DNA from: Candidatus Iainarchaeum sp.
Lineage (GTDB): Archaea > Iainarchaeota > Iainarchaeia > JAGGVJ01
DNA: 49,902 nt
Assembly: GCA_021158055.1 (NCBI GenBank)
Contig: JAGGVJ010000013.1
Span: 1 to 49,902, forward strand
Direction: 5' to 3'
The notes beneath the pieces are model-generated. The model was not told the origin of the DNA. It searched no databases and saw nothing but the letters and a program-made list of their open reading frames with translations. Within the stretch, counting starts at the first letter, position 1, and each line of letters starts with the position of its first letter. Positions 1 through 7,726 of this stretch are shown here, piece after piece. The translations under genes were made by a program, and so were the position numbers.

Positions 1-879
1 GACGGCACCGGTTCATTCACGCAGGAATCAATCACGCATTCAATCCCGGTGACTTATTTCAGGGGGAAGGATGCGGCGGACGTTGACAACGACGGCGACG
101 TTGACTTTGTGATGTCAGCCAACATGAGCGGTTCTTCTCTCGGGACCGGAAACCATTACATATGGCTTTTCAGGAACGACGGCAATGCAGACTTTTCAAT
201 TGAGCGGATTTACGTGGGCGCAGTGTCGAATACAGTTGATGCTTACCATCTGACTCTGACAGACTTCAACGAAGATGGGTTTATTGACGTGACTGTGAAA
301 GCGGGCCACTCAAACACCAATGCGCCAATGAAAATTTCGTTCGGCGATGGCACGGGAACTTTTTCAAGTTTTCAAAACGTTCAGTCAAACGGCACGGATG
401 TGCCAAACTATAATTACATGCCGGCAGACAACACTGACTTCAACCACGACGGCCACCAGGACCTTGTGTTCACAAGCTATGACGGAGAACACGCATACTA
501 TATGCCAGGAAACGGAGACGGAACCTTCGGCGCGTACACAGACCTCGGGACAGTAGACAGGCACGGGAATTCAAGAGCGTTGATAATGGGTATTGCTGCT
601 TCAGGGCAGTCCAGTTTGACAGACTATTCAATTGTCATCGGCGACCCGGTTGAGTTTACAGGTGGCTTTAGAGTAACTTTGACTGAGTGCGGCCAGGTCC
701 CTTCTTTGACAGGAACGGTGAGCGTGTATCAAAACGGAGCGCTTGTCGCGGAAGCTGAAACTGATTCGGGAGGCGTTGCAAGGGTTCCTGTTCCGCAGGG
801 AACATATGATGTGAAAGGGTGCCTGACAATAGACAGCGTCCTGAAGTGCAACTGGCGCTATGGCGTTGAATTTTTTTGA
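1..879 (+). CDS. Secreted VCBS/FG-GAP repeat protein, C-terminal part
   Basis: The frame is open from base 1, so the true start lies outside the window and only about 292 C-terminal residues are seen. Three or more Asp-rich calcium-binding loops of the VCBS/FG-GAP type are visible (DVDNDGDVD, DFNEDGFID, DFNHDGHQD), each next to DGTG or GDGT turns. This is the usual signature of an extracellular beta-propeller. The last 80 residues (GTVSVYQNGALVAEAETD onward, with GGVARVPVPQGTYDV) resemble a carboxypeptidase-regulatory-like beta-sandwich. Two Cys in the last 25 residues could form a disulfide. Likely role is a surface or secreted adhesin-like protein; no catalytic residues are seen. The family assignment is firm, the function is inference. 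Confidence 0.8.
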   Translation, partial: DGTGSFTQESITHSIPVTYFRGKDAADVDNDGDVDFVMSANMSGSSLGTGNHYIWLFRNDGNADFSIERIYVGAVSNTVDAYHLTLTDFNEDGFIDVTVKAGHSNTNAPMKISFGDGTGTFSSFQNVQSNGTDVPNYNYMPADNTDFNHDGHQDLVFTSYDGEHAYYMPGNGDGTFGAYTDLGTVDRHGNSRALIMGIAASGQSSLTDYSIVIGDPVEFTGGFRVTLTECGQVPSLTGTVSVYQNGALVAEAETDSGGVARVPVPQGTYDVKGCLTIDSVLKCNWRYGVEFF

Positions 880-955
880 AATGTTGTGACTTGCATTTAT
901 CGGAAGAAAATTTGTGTTCACCAGAAGAAGGCATGTATTTGTTGGAAGAAGCAAG

Positions 956-973
956 CGGTTTTCAGGAAAACCG
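956..973. terminator. Perfect 8-2-8 hairpin between convergent genes
   Basis: CGGTTTTC and GAAAACCG form a perfect 8-bp inverted repeat with a 2-nt loop, placed between a plus-strand and a minus-strand gene end. Part of the element (TTTCAGGAAAA) recurs about 30 nt downstream. It may act as a bidirectional terminator or simply be part of a degenerate duplication; archaeal termination does not require hairpins. Confidence 0.3.
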
Positions 974-999
974 GCAATCTGATTAATGTTTCAGGAAAA

Positions 1000-1668
1000 T
1001 CAGCAACCCGATGATTTGAAGTGCTTGCATCCCTTGAGCTTTTTGTTTTCGTCAAGAAGCTTTTTTACTTCGTTGTCGCTTGTTTGCGGAAAGTTTTGGT
1101 AGAACTGGCCTACGCTGAAAAAATCAGGGGGTGTTTGCAGGCAGATCACTTTTGCACCCGTGTTTTCAAGAAGTTGTTTTGCGTCAGTTGATGAAACGGG
1201 GACTGCAACAAAAACTTTTTTTGCTTTGAGTTTTTTTAGCATTGAAACTGCAACAAGAACAGTTGCGCCTGTTGCAAGCCCGTCGTCAACAACCAGCACG
1301 TTTTTCCCGCAAACCCGCGGAACAGTATCCTGAGCGTATTCCTTTGCTCTTCTTTTTATTTTGTCAACCTGAAAGTTGATTTCGTTTTTTAAGGTGTTTT
1401 CTTTCACGCCAAGCGCTTTTATCAGTTCACTGTTCAGGTAAACAGTCTTGTCAGGGGCAACCGCACCTATTGCAAGCTCCGGGTTTTGAGGGGCCCTGAG
1501 TTTTCTCGTTACAAGCAACCTCATTTCTTTTTTCAGCTCAAGCGCAACCTCAAAAGCTATTGGCACCCCGCCTCTTGGAATTGCCAAAATCAGGGGGTCT
1601 TCAATTTTTTCAGACACAATTTTTTCCGCGAGCAGTTTTCCCGCGTGCTTTTTGTTTTCAAAGACAAT
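1000..1668 (-). CDS. Phosphoribosyltransferase, COG1926 type
   Basis: The protein carries the canonical PRPP-binding motif VLVVDDGLATGATV and the N-terminal LAIPRGGVPIAFEVA loop of the COG1926 phosphoribosyltransferases, whose substrate is not settled. The first ATG/GTG/TTG-type start in frame is GTG at 1617, but the frame stays open upstream to a stop at 1678-1680. The 17 codons from 1668 encode a segment (VFENKKHAGKLLAEK) that matches the expected family N-terminus. I therefore place the start at ATT 1668; the conservative alternative is 1617 (205 aa). It follows the HTH regulator with only 5 bp between, as the last gene of the eL40-ubiA-regulator operon. A Cys/Lys-rich tail (GCKHFKSSGC) ends the protein. 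Confidence 0.82.
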   Translation of the reverse strand: MVFENKKHAGKLLAEKIVSEKIEDPLILAIPRGGVPIAFEVALELKKEMRLLVTRKLRAPQNPELAIGAVAPDKTVYLNSELIKALGVKENTLKNEINFQVDKIKRRAKEYAQDTVPRVCGKNVLVVDDGLATGATVLVAVSMLKKLKAKKVFVAVPVSSTDAKQLLENTGAKVICLQTPPDFFSVGQFYQNFPQTSDNEVKKLLDENKKLKGCKHFKSSGC

Positions 1669-1673
1669 GGTGT

Positions 1674-2654
1674 TTATTCAATCACTTCTTTTTCTTTAAT
1701 GAGTTTTATGAGTTCGCGGATTTTTTTTATGTCTGAGAGTTCTTCCTTGTTTATCACGGCGATTCCGCCGACTGACTGGTTTTTGCAGTTTGAGATAAAC
1801 ATCGCGTTTGATTCAAAAAAATCAGCTGAAGTTCTCATGATCTTTGACTTTCTTGTCATTGCAGGGCGTTTTTCTGCTTCCGAAAAAATGAGTGACGTTT
1901 TGCATTGGGCGTAAGCGTCAAAAGGGGCTTTTTTCAGGTGCATGACATTGAAACCCATGTTTGAAAGCGTTTGAGCGGCTTCGTTTTTTTCATTGTTTTC
2001 GTTTTTTTCAAAGTGTTTGAAACTAATTTTTTGCCTTTCTTTTTCGTCAGAAAACAATTCAAAGTCTGACTGCAAGAAAGAGTCAAGAGTTTTTTCAAGT
2101 TTTTCAAGCACTGAATCTGAAACCATCTGCCTTCCTGATTCATAGCGGTAAACGCTTTCCTTTGATATGCCGATGATGTCGCCGAGTTCCTGCATTGAGT
2201 AGCCTTTTTTTGCGCGCTGTTGTGTGAGTTTCTTTGAATTGATTTCAGAGTAAACCCTGCCGCAAAATGAAAATCTTGAAGGGATTGAACCGTTTTCAAG
2301 AATGGATTTGAATGTCGTGAGGTTTATTGTCGGGATTTCGTATCTTTCGTAAATGGTGTTGTCTTCAAGCATGTTGTCTTTTGTCCTTACCCCGACTATT
2401 ACCGGCTCTGTAGAATCCTGTATTACTGACGCAAGTTTTTTTAGCTCGTTTGACTGGTTTTCCCGCAGGCTGTCAACGTTTCCGAGAACCTTGATCAAAA
2501 GCAGGGATTTCTTTTGTCTTGCCGCAATGTCAAAACAGGATTTCATGTTTGAATAAATGGCTACCTGGTAACCGAACTTTAAAAGCGTTTTTTCAACTTC
2601 AAGCGCAACAAATTCTTTCAAACCATTCACCTGTAAATTTTCAAAACACGGCAC
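1674..2654 (-). CDS. HTH transcriptional regulator, COG1395 family
   Basis: The 326-residue protein has the layout of the archaeal COG1395 regulators. An N-terminal endonuclease-like alpha/beta domain (CFDIAARQKKSLLLIKVLGN, then EPVIVGVRTKD and YERYEIPTINL) is followed by a Cro/XRE-type helix-turn-helix at roughly residues 145-190 (GYSMQELGDIIGISKES, then VYRYESG) and a C-terminal alpha/beta domain. The target genes are unknown. GTG at 2654 overlaps the end of the prenyltransferase gene by 14 bp; GTG at 2630 is a plausible alternative start. The family is restricted to archaea, which supports the host assignment. Confidence 0.82.
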   Translation of the reverse strand: MPCFENLQVNGLKEFVALEVEKTLLKFGYQVAIYSNMKSCFDIAARQKKSLLLIKVLGNVDSLRENQSNELKKLASVIQDSTEPVIVGVRTKDNMLEDNTIYERYEIPTINLTTFKSILENGSIPSRFSFCGRVYSEINSKKLTQQRAKKGYSMQELGDIIGISKESVYRYESGRQMVSDSVLEKLEKTLDSFLQSDFELFSDEKERQKISFKHFEKNENNEKNEAAQTLSNMGFNVMHLKKAPFDAYAQCKTSLIFSEAEKRPAMTRKSKIMRTSADFFESNAMFISNCKNQSVGGIAVINKEELSDIKKIRELIKLIKEKEVIE

Positions 2655-3513
2655 CGATCAGAAAAGCAATTAATGCAGTAAGCATTGATATCTTTGAATA
2701 CTTGCTTGATCTGATTAAGTTTTCCTGTTTTTTATTTTCATGTTTTTCAGGTTTTAACAAAAGGTACACAGTGTATATGAACCCGGTGTCGGCAACCAGT
2801 ACCGCATAAATGAAAACATCGTTGAATAAATTGAGAGTTACCGGAATGATGCTGAAAATGATTGCGGCAGCGTAAAAGAGAACGATTGTCGCAGTGATTT
2901 CTTGTTTTGAAGCAAGCATTGCAAGAGTTTTTTTGTTGCCCTTGTCTGCCTGGACGTCTTCCAGGTCCTTTGTGATTTCCCTTCCGAGATTGGCGAAAAA
3001 AGCGCAGGAAGCAACCAGTACCAGCGGGGCGTTGATTTGCCCGAGAACGATTCCCCCGTATATCAGGGATGCCGCGGTCAGCGACGCAACGACAAAGTTC
3101 CCGGCCACCTTGAACTGCGGTTTTGCAGCGTAAGCGAAAAGCAGGACAGAAGCGATTGCTGCTATTGCGAAAGCAGTTAAGCTGATAAAAAGCGACAAAA
3201 CGGTGCCGGTTAAAAAAAGGGCAATCGAGTAGTTTTTCACGAAAGGCGCGCTGAGTTTTCCAAGCACAATCGGGTTGTTTGTTGTTTTTTTCCTTGCGTC
3301 GGTTTTCCTGTCAAAATAGTCGTTTACAGCCATTCCCGCGCCGCTTATTAAAAAAACAACAATGCATCCGGTAAAAAGTTGCGGGGTAAAGATAAGTTTT
3401 CCACCTGAAATAAGGAACCCTAAAACAGTGGCTGCTGTGGCCATGAATGAGTTTCCGGGCCGCAGTATGCTTATGGCAGGTGGGGAAAGTTTTAATTGTC
3501 TTTTTAATTTCAT
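2641..3513 (-). CDS. UbiA prenyltransferase, likely digeranylgeranylglyceryl phosphate synthase
   Basis: A 290-residue polytopic membrane protein with both Asp-rich motifs of the UbiA superfamily: NDYFDRKTDARK near residue 65 and DLEDVQADKGNKKTL near residue 185. The DLEDVQAD form and the archaeal context point to (S)-2,3-di-O-geranylgeranylglyceryl phosphate synthase, which adds the second isoprenoid chain in archaeal membrane lipid synthesis. The start is ATG 3513, which overlaps the eL40 stop in an ATGA arrangement and so implies translational coupling. The frame is open further upstream, but that stretch is a shadow of eL40. Other UbiA enzymes cannot be fully excluded. Confidence 0.85.
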   Translation of the reverse strand: MKLKRQLKLSPPAISILRPGNSFMATAATVLGFLISGGKLIFTPQLFTGCIVVFLISGAGMAVNDYFDRKTDARKKTTNNPIVLGKLSAPFVKNYSIALFLTGTVLSLFISLTAFAIAAIASVLLFAYAAKPQFKVAGNFVVASLTAASLIYGGIVLGQINAPLVLVASCAFFANLGREITKDLEDVQADKGNKKTLAMLASKQEITATIVLFYAAAIIFSIIPVTLNLFNDVFIYAVLVADTGFIYTVYLLLKPEKHENKKQENLIRSSKYSKISMLTALIAFLIGAVF

Positions 3514-3674
3514 TTCCTTGATTCCGCTGCTTTTTTGCGAAGCTGTGTCGAATGGCATTTCCTGCACCTGTCTGGTTTTGAGCCGGTGTTTCCACACCTG
3601 TTTTTGTGGTTGCATGCGTTGCACACCCATATTCCTTTGAATTTTCTGTTCATGGCTTCTTCGAATTTTGCCAT
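3510..3674 (-). CDS. rpl40e: 50S ribosomal protein eL40 (L40e)
   Basis: A 54-residue protein beginning MAKFEEAMNRKF, as in archaeal L40e, with a zinc ribbon made of C-x2-C (VCNACNHKN) and a later C-x4..-C-x2-C set (RCGNTGSKPDRCRKCHS) and a basic tail. It sits in the large ribosomal subunit. A clear ribosome binding site GAGGTG lies 6 nt before ATG 3674. Its stop overlaps the start of the prenyltransferase gene by 4 bp (ATGA). The spacing between the Cys pairs is a little longer than in the textbook archaeal sequence. It is small enough to be missed by length-filtered gene calling. Confidence 0.85.
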   Translation of the reverse strand: MAKFEEAMNRKFKGIWVCNACNHKNRCGNTGSKPDRCRKCHSTQLRKKAAESRK

Positions 3675-3992
3675 TGTTTTCACCTCAAGAATAAATCATA
3701 AATATTTTTTGTATAAACTGGTAATCAATGCTGTTTGATGCTAAGAATTTGACAGGCAGTGATTTGCCGGGTTAAATTGATGATGATTATTTGTCTTACT
3801 TATCTATTTTACATATTATCTCTTTCTTTATATATAATTATTGCGAGCGCTGTTAGATATGCCACTGCAGTATATAAAAATAGCGTGTTTTTGCTGTAAA
3901 ATAGGGGTGTGTTTTGGTTGTTTGGTTATATTTATTAAGTAACTGGCATTTTATTTGTCAGGCGTGTTTATCCAAGGAACAGGGGATGCATT
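3675..3992. other. AT-rich divergent intergenic region
   Basis: This 318-bp gap separates divergent genes. It holds the eL40 box A and several TATA-like runs toward the plus-strand protease gene (for example TATATTTATT near 3928). No ORF, tRNA or convincing structured RNA was recognised. Confidence 0.5.
3711..3718 (-). promoter_or_regulatory. Box A (TATA) for the eL40-ubiA operon
   Basis: TTTATACA on the minus strand lies about 40 nt upstream of the eL40 ATG. This predicts a transcript start near 3688 and a leader of about 14 nt that holds the GAGGTG ribosome binding site. Confidence 0.4.
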
Positions 3993-4649
3993 ATGGTTGA
4001 AAACATTCGCGAGGGAAAATTCAATTTAGTCGGGCTGATCAAGGGAACAAGTACGCCGGGGAAGTTTTACCGTGTGTTTTCGCGGCTTTCGAACGTTTTT
4101 CTGATCCCCTTGCACGCGTTCATGGCGTACCTTTTTATGTGGTTTACTTTGGGGCTTGCGACTCTTTTTTTCCCGCAGATAAACCCGGTGTATTTGTTAC
4201 TGACTTTTGAACCGATAGTGAACGGTATTTTTGGGATGACAGGAAATCCTTTGATTTTGATTCCGTGCATCACTCTTGTGTTCATGATTCACGAAATGGG
4301 CCATGCTACTGCAGCGCTCGGATTCAACAGGAGCGTTCCTTATATCCTGTGCATGGGCGTTTACGGGAAATATTTTCCGGTGATTGCAGCATACATTAAA
4401 GGGGAAGAAAAAGAGTTTTCAAAAAAAGAACTTTTTTCAATTTACAACGGCGGGAATTTATCTGTTTTTCTGGCGCTTGCTGTGTCTTTTCTCGTATCCT
4501 TTTTTTTGCCGGGAAACCCGTTTACTTCTACTTTTTCCTTTTCTGCCATGGCTGTCCTTGCCTTTAACGTGCTTCCCTTTTCCGGAACTGACACTTACCG
4601 CATATTGACTTATGACTGGGAAGAAAAAAATGTGCTTGTTACAGTGTAA
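3993..4649 (+). CDS. M50-like (site-2 protease type) membrane metalloprotease
   Basis: A 218-residue hydrophobic protein with about five membrane segments. The zinc motif is HEMGH (H100, E101, H104), preceded by a membrane helix as in site-2 proteases. A second motif near the C-terminus, NVLPFSGTD (N192 to D200), stands where S2P enzymes have an N-x-x-P...DG element; the Asp could be the third zinc ligand. This suggests an intramembrane protease acting on a membrane-bound regulator or signal peptide remnant; the substrate is unknown. ATG 3993 is preceded by an AGGGGA ribosome binding site. The gene stands alone between divergent and convergent neighbours. Confidence 0.65.
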   Translation: MVENIREGKFNLVGLIKGTSTPGKFYRVFSRLSNVFLIPLHAFMAYLFMWFTLGLATLFFPQINPVYLLLTFEPIVNGIFGMTGNPLILIPCITLVFMIHEMGHATAALGFNRSVPYILCMGVYGKYFPVIAAYIKGEEKEFSKKELFSIYNGGNLSVFLALAVSFLVSFFLPGNPFTSTFSFSAMAVLAFNVLPFSGTDTYRILTYDWEEKNVLVTV

Positions 4650-4698
4650 TTTTTAGATACGGCGTAAGCGCGGTTCTTAAGACATGTTAATTGGCCTA

Positions 4699-4731
4699 AA
4701 CCGTTAATTGTTGTTTGGCCTTAAAACGGTT
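4699..4731. terminator. Inverted repeat between convergent genes
   Basis: AACCGTT (4699-4705) and AACGGTT (4725-4731) are inverted copies 19 nt apart. They are embedded in an imperfect direct repeat TTGGCCTAAACCGTT / TTGGCCTTAAAACGGTT. Position after two convergent stops suggests a terminator or a duplication remnant. Confidence 0.25.
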
Positions 4732-4739
4732 GACCGCTG

Positions 4740-5009
4740 TCAGTCAATTACCTGTTCAATGTTCCTGTAAATATAGTAAGAGCCTGCAAAGAATAACATG
4801 GAGAAGATGAAAAACAAGGAGATCATTGCGTTTGTCTGAAGGATGAAGCTCTCCTGAAACACCATTGATTTCATTGCGAGTTCTGCCTGTTGCGCTGAAA
4901 ACCATTGAATTGACTGCAGTCCGATTGTAAGAAAAAGAAAGCTGATTGTAAGGAATTCACCTGTGAATATGTTCCGAATCATTTTTTTGCTTAATGGAAA
5001 ATCGCTCAT
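4740..5009 (-). CDS. Small two-helix membrane protein, unknown
   Basis: An 89-residue protein with two predicted membrane segments (about residues 18-38 and 60-80) separated by a short polar stretch, and a C-terminal IYRNIEQVID. No family is recognised. It is convergent with the protease gene and divergent from the next membrane-anchored unknown. Coding potential is supported by codon usage like its neighbours (frequent F, L, I and K) and a clean ATG start, but homologs would be needed to name it. Confidence 0.5.
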   Translation of the reverse strand: MSDFPLSKKMIRNIFTGEFLTISFLFLTIGLQSIQWFSAQQAELAMKSMVFQESFILQTNAMISLFFIFSMLFFAGSYYIYRNIEQVID

Positions 5010-5104
5010 ACTGCAATTTAAGTGAGTTTTTGTTTTTATTCTTTTGCATGTTTTTTTGTTTTTTCATCAAAAGCAATATAAATTATGTGGAACTTAGTGG
5101 TTTC

Positions 5105-5659
5105 ATGGCAGGAGAAAATGACACTGGCAGTGACTATGTAAGCGGTTCCATAAAGTTTTCGTCAGATGTTGAAAAAGAAAGGATAAAAGAGGAAAAATCA
5201 AGGCAGACGAAAAAAACCCTGAAAAAAATTTCTCTTGTACTGGTTGTCGTGTTTGTTTTGGCACTTGCCGGGGGAGTGATTTACCTGTTTGCAACAGATT
5301 CTCCGGTGCTTGATTTTATTGACTTTGTCCTTGATGGAAAAAAGGATTTGAATGGAGAAAGCGAGAGGTGCACTTCGCCTGAATGTTTTCTTCCCGCGTT
5401 AAAGCAATGCACCAGCGGTTTCACGTACAGTTTTGTTTCAGAGCAGGGAAATTTTTCTGAAAGCGCAAGGATTCTTTCAAAAACAAATGACTTGTGCAAA
5501 GTGAGTGTTTTAGTTGAAGACAACGGAAAAAAATTCAAGGGCCTGTGTTTTTTCCCTGACGAGTTCAAGCCATATAAAGTGAAGGCAGATCCGGCTTCAA
5601 TGGAACTGATTTGCAAAAGCAGGTTTAGTTACTTTTTTTCACCTGAAAAGTCAGCTTAA
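5105..5659 (+). CDS. Single-pass membrane protein with Cys-rich outer domain, unknown
   Basis: The preferred start is ATG 5105 (MAGENDTGSD), giving 184 residues; the frame is open 37 codons further upstream but that part is low-complexity and Phe-rich. A charged N-terminal region (SDVEKERIKEEKSRQTKK) precedes one membrane helix at about residues 45-65 (ISLVLVVVFVLALAGGVIYLF, trimmed by one at the border). The remainder is probably extracytoplasmic and has five Cys (ERCTSPECF, QCTSG, DLCKV, LCFFP and ELICKS among them), consistent with disulfides. No family is recognised. It ends 10 bp before the convergent pgi gene. Confidence 0.5.
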   Translation: MAGENDTGSDYVSGSIKFSSDVEKERIKEEKSRQTKKTLKKISLVLVVVFVLALAGGVIYLFATDSPVLDFIDFVLDGKKDLNGESERCTSPECFLPALKQCTSGFTYSFVSEQGNFSESARILSKTNDLCKVSVLVEDNGKKFKGLCFFPDEFKPYKVKADPASMELICKSRFSYFFSPEKSA

Positions 5660-5669
5660 CTCTCAAAAT

Positions 5670-6416
5670 TTACCTTGATATTTTTTTCCAAAGGTGAGAG
5701 AAGTCCTGCGGCCTGTTCAAGAAGTCAAGTAAGACAGGATTTTTGTGTATTATTTCGTACATTAGCTTGTCTTTTTCAAGTCCCGGGGCAGAAAAATCAG
5801 TTGCTCTGCAAACCTGTGGTTCCGGGTAATTTGAATAAGCAGGGTTTTCAATCCACTTATTTCCTTTTACAAGATAGTAAGCAATACCGTGAAGGTTTTT
5901 TATGGGTTCGTAGTTTGAACTGAACTTGCTTGAGACCCAGTTTGCCATGATAAGGGTTTTGTTGCATGTGTTAATGGTTACGTGGGCGTAATTTGGAGGG
6001 ATTAAAACATGGTCTCCTGCTTTGGCGTGAATTATTTTAAAATCTGCGACTTTGCTGGACTCATTTTCATCAATTTTTTGCAGGGTGTAAACTGCTTCTC
6101 CTTCAAGCACTTCGTAAACTTCTGTGAACGAAAGGTCGGTTCCCGGCACTTTGGGGTGGTAGTGCCCGGCTGTTTTTACATATTCTTTCCCGAGCATGAA
6201 CGGGGGGATAACAGTTATGTCAAACCGCAGGTTGTTTTTTTCAATCTTTTTCAGGTCTTCGCGCGATTTTGACACGTTCCTGTACATGTAATAAAGTTCA
6301 TGGTCTTCTTTTTGGGATTTGAGCCAGTCAGTGTCAAACAAGACGTCTTTCATTTCTGACACATGCCGGATTCCGGGCGTGATTTTTGAAAGGTTGAAAC
6401 CAGAAACGATACCCAT
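5670..6416 (-). CDS. pgiA: Glucose-6-phosphate isomerase, archaeal cupin type
   Basis: Interconverts glucose 6-phosphate and fructose 6-phosphate in the cytoplasm. The cupin core is clear: GHYHP (H85, H87), E99 within FTEVYEVLEGEAVYTLQ, and H145 in PPNYAHVTIN, the metal ligands of this family. At 248 residues it is longer than the classic euryarchaeal enzyme (about 190), with about 40 extra residues at each end. Box A lies 26 nt upstream of ATG 6416, so the transcript is likely leaderless. With PEP synthase and the debranching-type glucosidase elsewhere in the window it supports gluconeogenesis and polysaccharide turnover. Confidence 0.88.
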   Translation of the reverse strand: MGIVSGFNLSKITPGIRHVSEMKDVLFDTDWLKSQKEDHELYYMYRNVSKSREDLKKIEKNNLRFDITVIPPFMLGKEYVKTAGHYHPKVPGTDLSFTEVYEVLEGEAVYTLQKIDENESSKVADFKIIHAKAGDHVLIPPNYAHVTINTCNKTLIMANWVSSKFSSNYEPIKNLHGIAYYLVKGNKWIENPAYSNYPEPQVCRATDFSAPGLEKDKLMYEIIHKNPVLLDFLNRPQDFSHLWKKISR

Positions 6417-6435
6417 GCAGACACATAGTCAAACA

Positions 6436-6448
6436 TTATTTATAAAAG
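6436..6448 (-). promoter_or_regulatory. Box A of pgiA, leaderless promoter
   Basis: CTTTTATAAATAA on the minus strand is centred about 26 nt before the A of the pgiA ATG, the standard archaeal box A to transcription start distance. Confidence 0.55.
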
Positions 6449-6513
6449 CAACTGGTTAGTTAAAACCGATTAACGGTAGTTAAAAAATTAATTAAGCCAG
6501 TAACAAACAACAA

Positions 6514-6527
6514 TTATTTAAATAAAT
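6514..6527 (+). promoter_or_regulatory. Box A of corA, leaderless promoter
   Basis: TTATTTAAATAAAT is centred about 24 nt before the corA ATG and there is no ribosome binding site between them. This predicts a leaderless mRNA divergent from pgiA. Confidence 0.5.
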
Positions 6528-6544
6528 GCTGTGTTTGTTTTTGT

Positions 6545-7492
6545 ATGATTGATGTTTTTTCGCTTACATCAAAGGAAGTGACAAATGTTTCACTGGAAAA
6601 GTTGTCTTCAAGGCACGATTCAGTGGTGTTTGCGGAGTCACCTTCAAAAGAAGAGATTGACTTGCTTTCAGGGTCATTGAACATAAGCAAAGACGACATT
6701 CTTGAAGCATCCGGAAAGTACACAAGGCCCAAAGTGGATGAAAACGATGAAACAACATACTTTCTTTTTGCAGCAGCAGGCGAAGTGAACTCAACAAAAC
6801 CGGTTTCTGTCGGGGTTTTTTTGCAGAAGAAACTTTTGCTGGTTGTTTCAAAGGAAAAAATACATTTAGTTAGCAAGGTAAAGGACTCTCTTGAAAAAAA
6901 CAAGTATGAAAAGGAATGGAAGTCAGAGGGGCTTTCGTTTTTTGTGTTCCGGTTTTTGGACGGGTTTGTTGAAAGTTTTTTTCCGGCAATTGAAAGGATA
7001 GATGATGAAATTGAAGTGGTTGAAAAAAAAGTTTTGCACAGCCCTTCAAAATCAATTGTTGAAAAAATATTTGCCCTTAAAAAAAAGCTGATATTTCTTC
7101 ACAAGGCATTTGTCGCAAACCGCGAGGTTTTGATGTCAATTGAGAAAGGGTACGTTTCCGTTTTGAACAAAAAAACTGTTTTGCGTTTCAAGGACACGTA
7201 TTATGACATAAACCAGCTGATTGACATTGAAGAGACATACCGCGACATAGTCACGAGTGCTTTTGACATTTACCTTTCAATGGTTTCAAACGACATGAAT
7301 GTCGTGATGAAAAAGATAACTGTAATCGGCGCAATTTTGCTTGTCCCGACCCTCATTTCAGGGATTTACGGCATGAACTTTGATTTTATCCCGTTTGACC
7401 GCCACCCGCTTGGTTTTTACATGACTGTTTTTGGAATGGCACTTATTTTTGTTGTGATGTATTATTATTCAAGAGTCAAAAACTGGATATGA
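6545..7492 (+). CDS. corA: CorA-type Mg2+/divalent metal transporter
   Basis: The 315-residue protein has the CorA plan: an N-terminal cytoplasmic alpha/beta domain, a long helical stalk (about residues 120-240, RFLDGFVESFFPAIERIDDEI onward, here cut) and two C-terminal membrane helices. The selectivity signature YGMNF is present (GMN at 276-278), followed by a short outer loop and the second helix. The extreme C-terminus is basic (YYYSRVKNWI). It functions as a pentameric channel for Mg2+ or related ions. Probable leaderless transcription from the box A at 6514-6527. Stop is followed by a short duplicated segment. Confidence 0.92.
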   Translation: MIDVFSLTSKEVTNVSLEKLSSRHDSVVFAESPSKEEIDLLSGSLNISKDDILEASGKYTRPKVDENDETTYFLFAAAGEVNSTKPVSVGVFLQKKLLLVVSKEKIHLVSKVKDSLEKNKYEKEWKSEGLSFFVFRFLDGFVESFFPAIERIDDEIEVVEKKVLHSPSKSIVEKIFALKKKLIFLHKAFVANREVLMSIEKGYVSVLNKKTVLRFKDTYYDINQLIDIEETYRDIVTSAFDIYLSMVSNDMNVVMKKITVIGAILLVPTLISGIYGMNFDFIPFDRHPLGFYMTVFGMALIFVVMYYYSRVKNWI

Positions 7493-7504
7493 TCGCCCGG
7501 GTTT

Positions 7505-7556
7505 GAGCATGTTCCATGCGCGTTTTTTGTTAGAGTTCATGCGCATTTTTTGCTGA
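7505..7556 (+). repeat. Imperfect two-copy repeat downstream of corA
   Basis: A 28-bp segment (7505-7532, GTTCCATGCGCGTTTTTTG core) is followed directly by a 24-bp diverged copy (7533-7556, GTTCATGCGCATTTTTTG core). It begins 12 bp after the corA stop. The T-runs in each copy could serve in termination. Confidence 0.55.
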
Positions 7557-7726
7557 ACCGTTTTGTCTATCAGAATATCAGAAAAACCTATTAATGTTTC
7601 TTGCATTTAATAATTACAATTACATTTACAGGTATTTTCAATAATTTTCAGTAAAATACAGGTGTTTTTCACAAATATCGCAAAAAGTGCCCAAAGCACA
7701 ATAAAAATAAAGTATAAGGTGTTGAA

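Noticed and set aside
3780-3850. Box C-like ATGATGA suggesting a C/D guide RNA
   Set aside because: No box D, D' or C' at suitable distance; a single RTGATGA match is expected by chance in AT-rich DNA.
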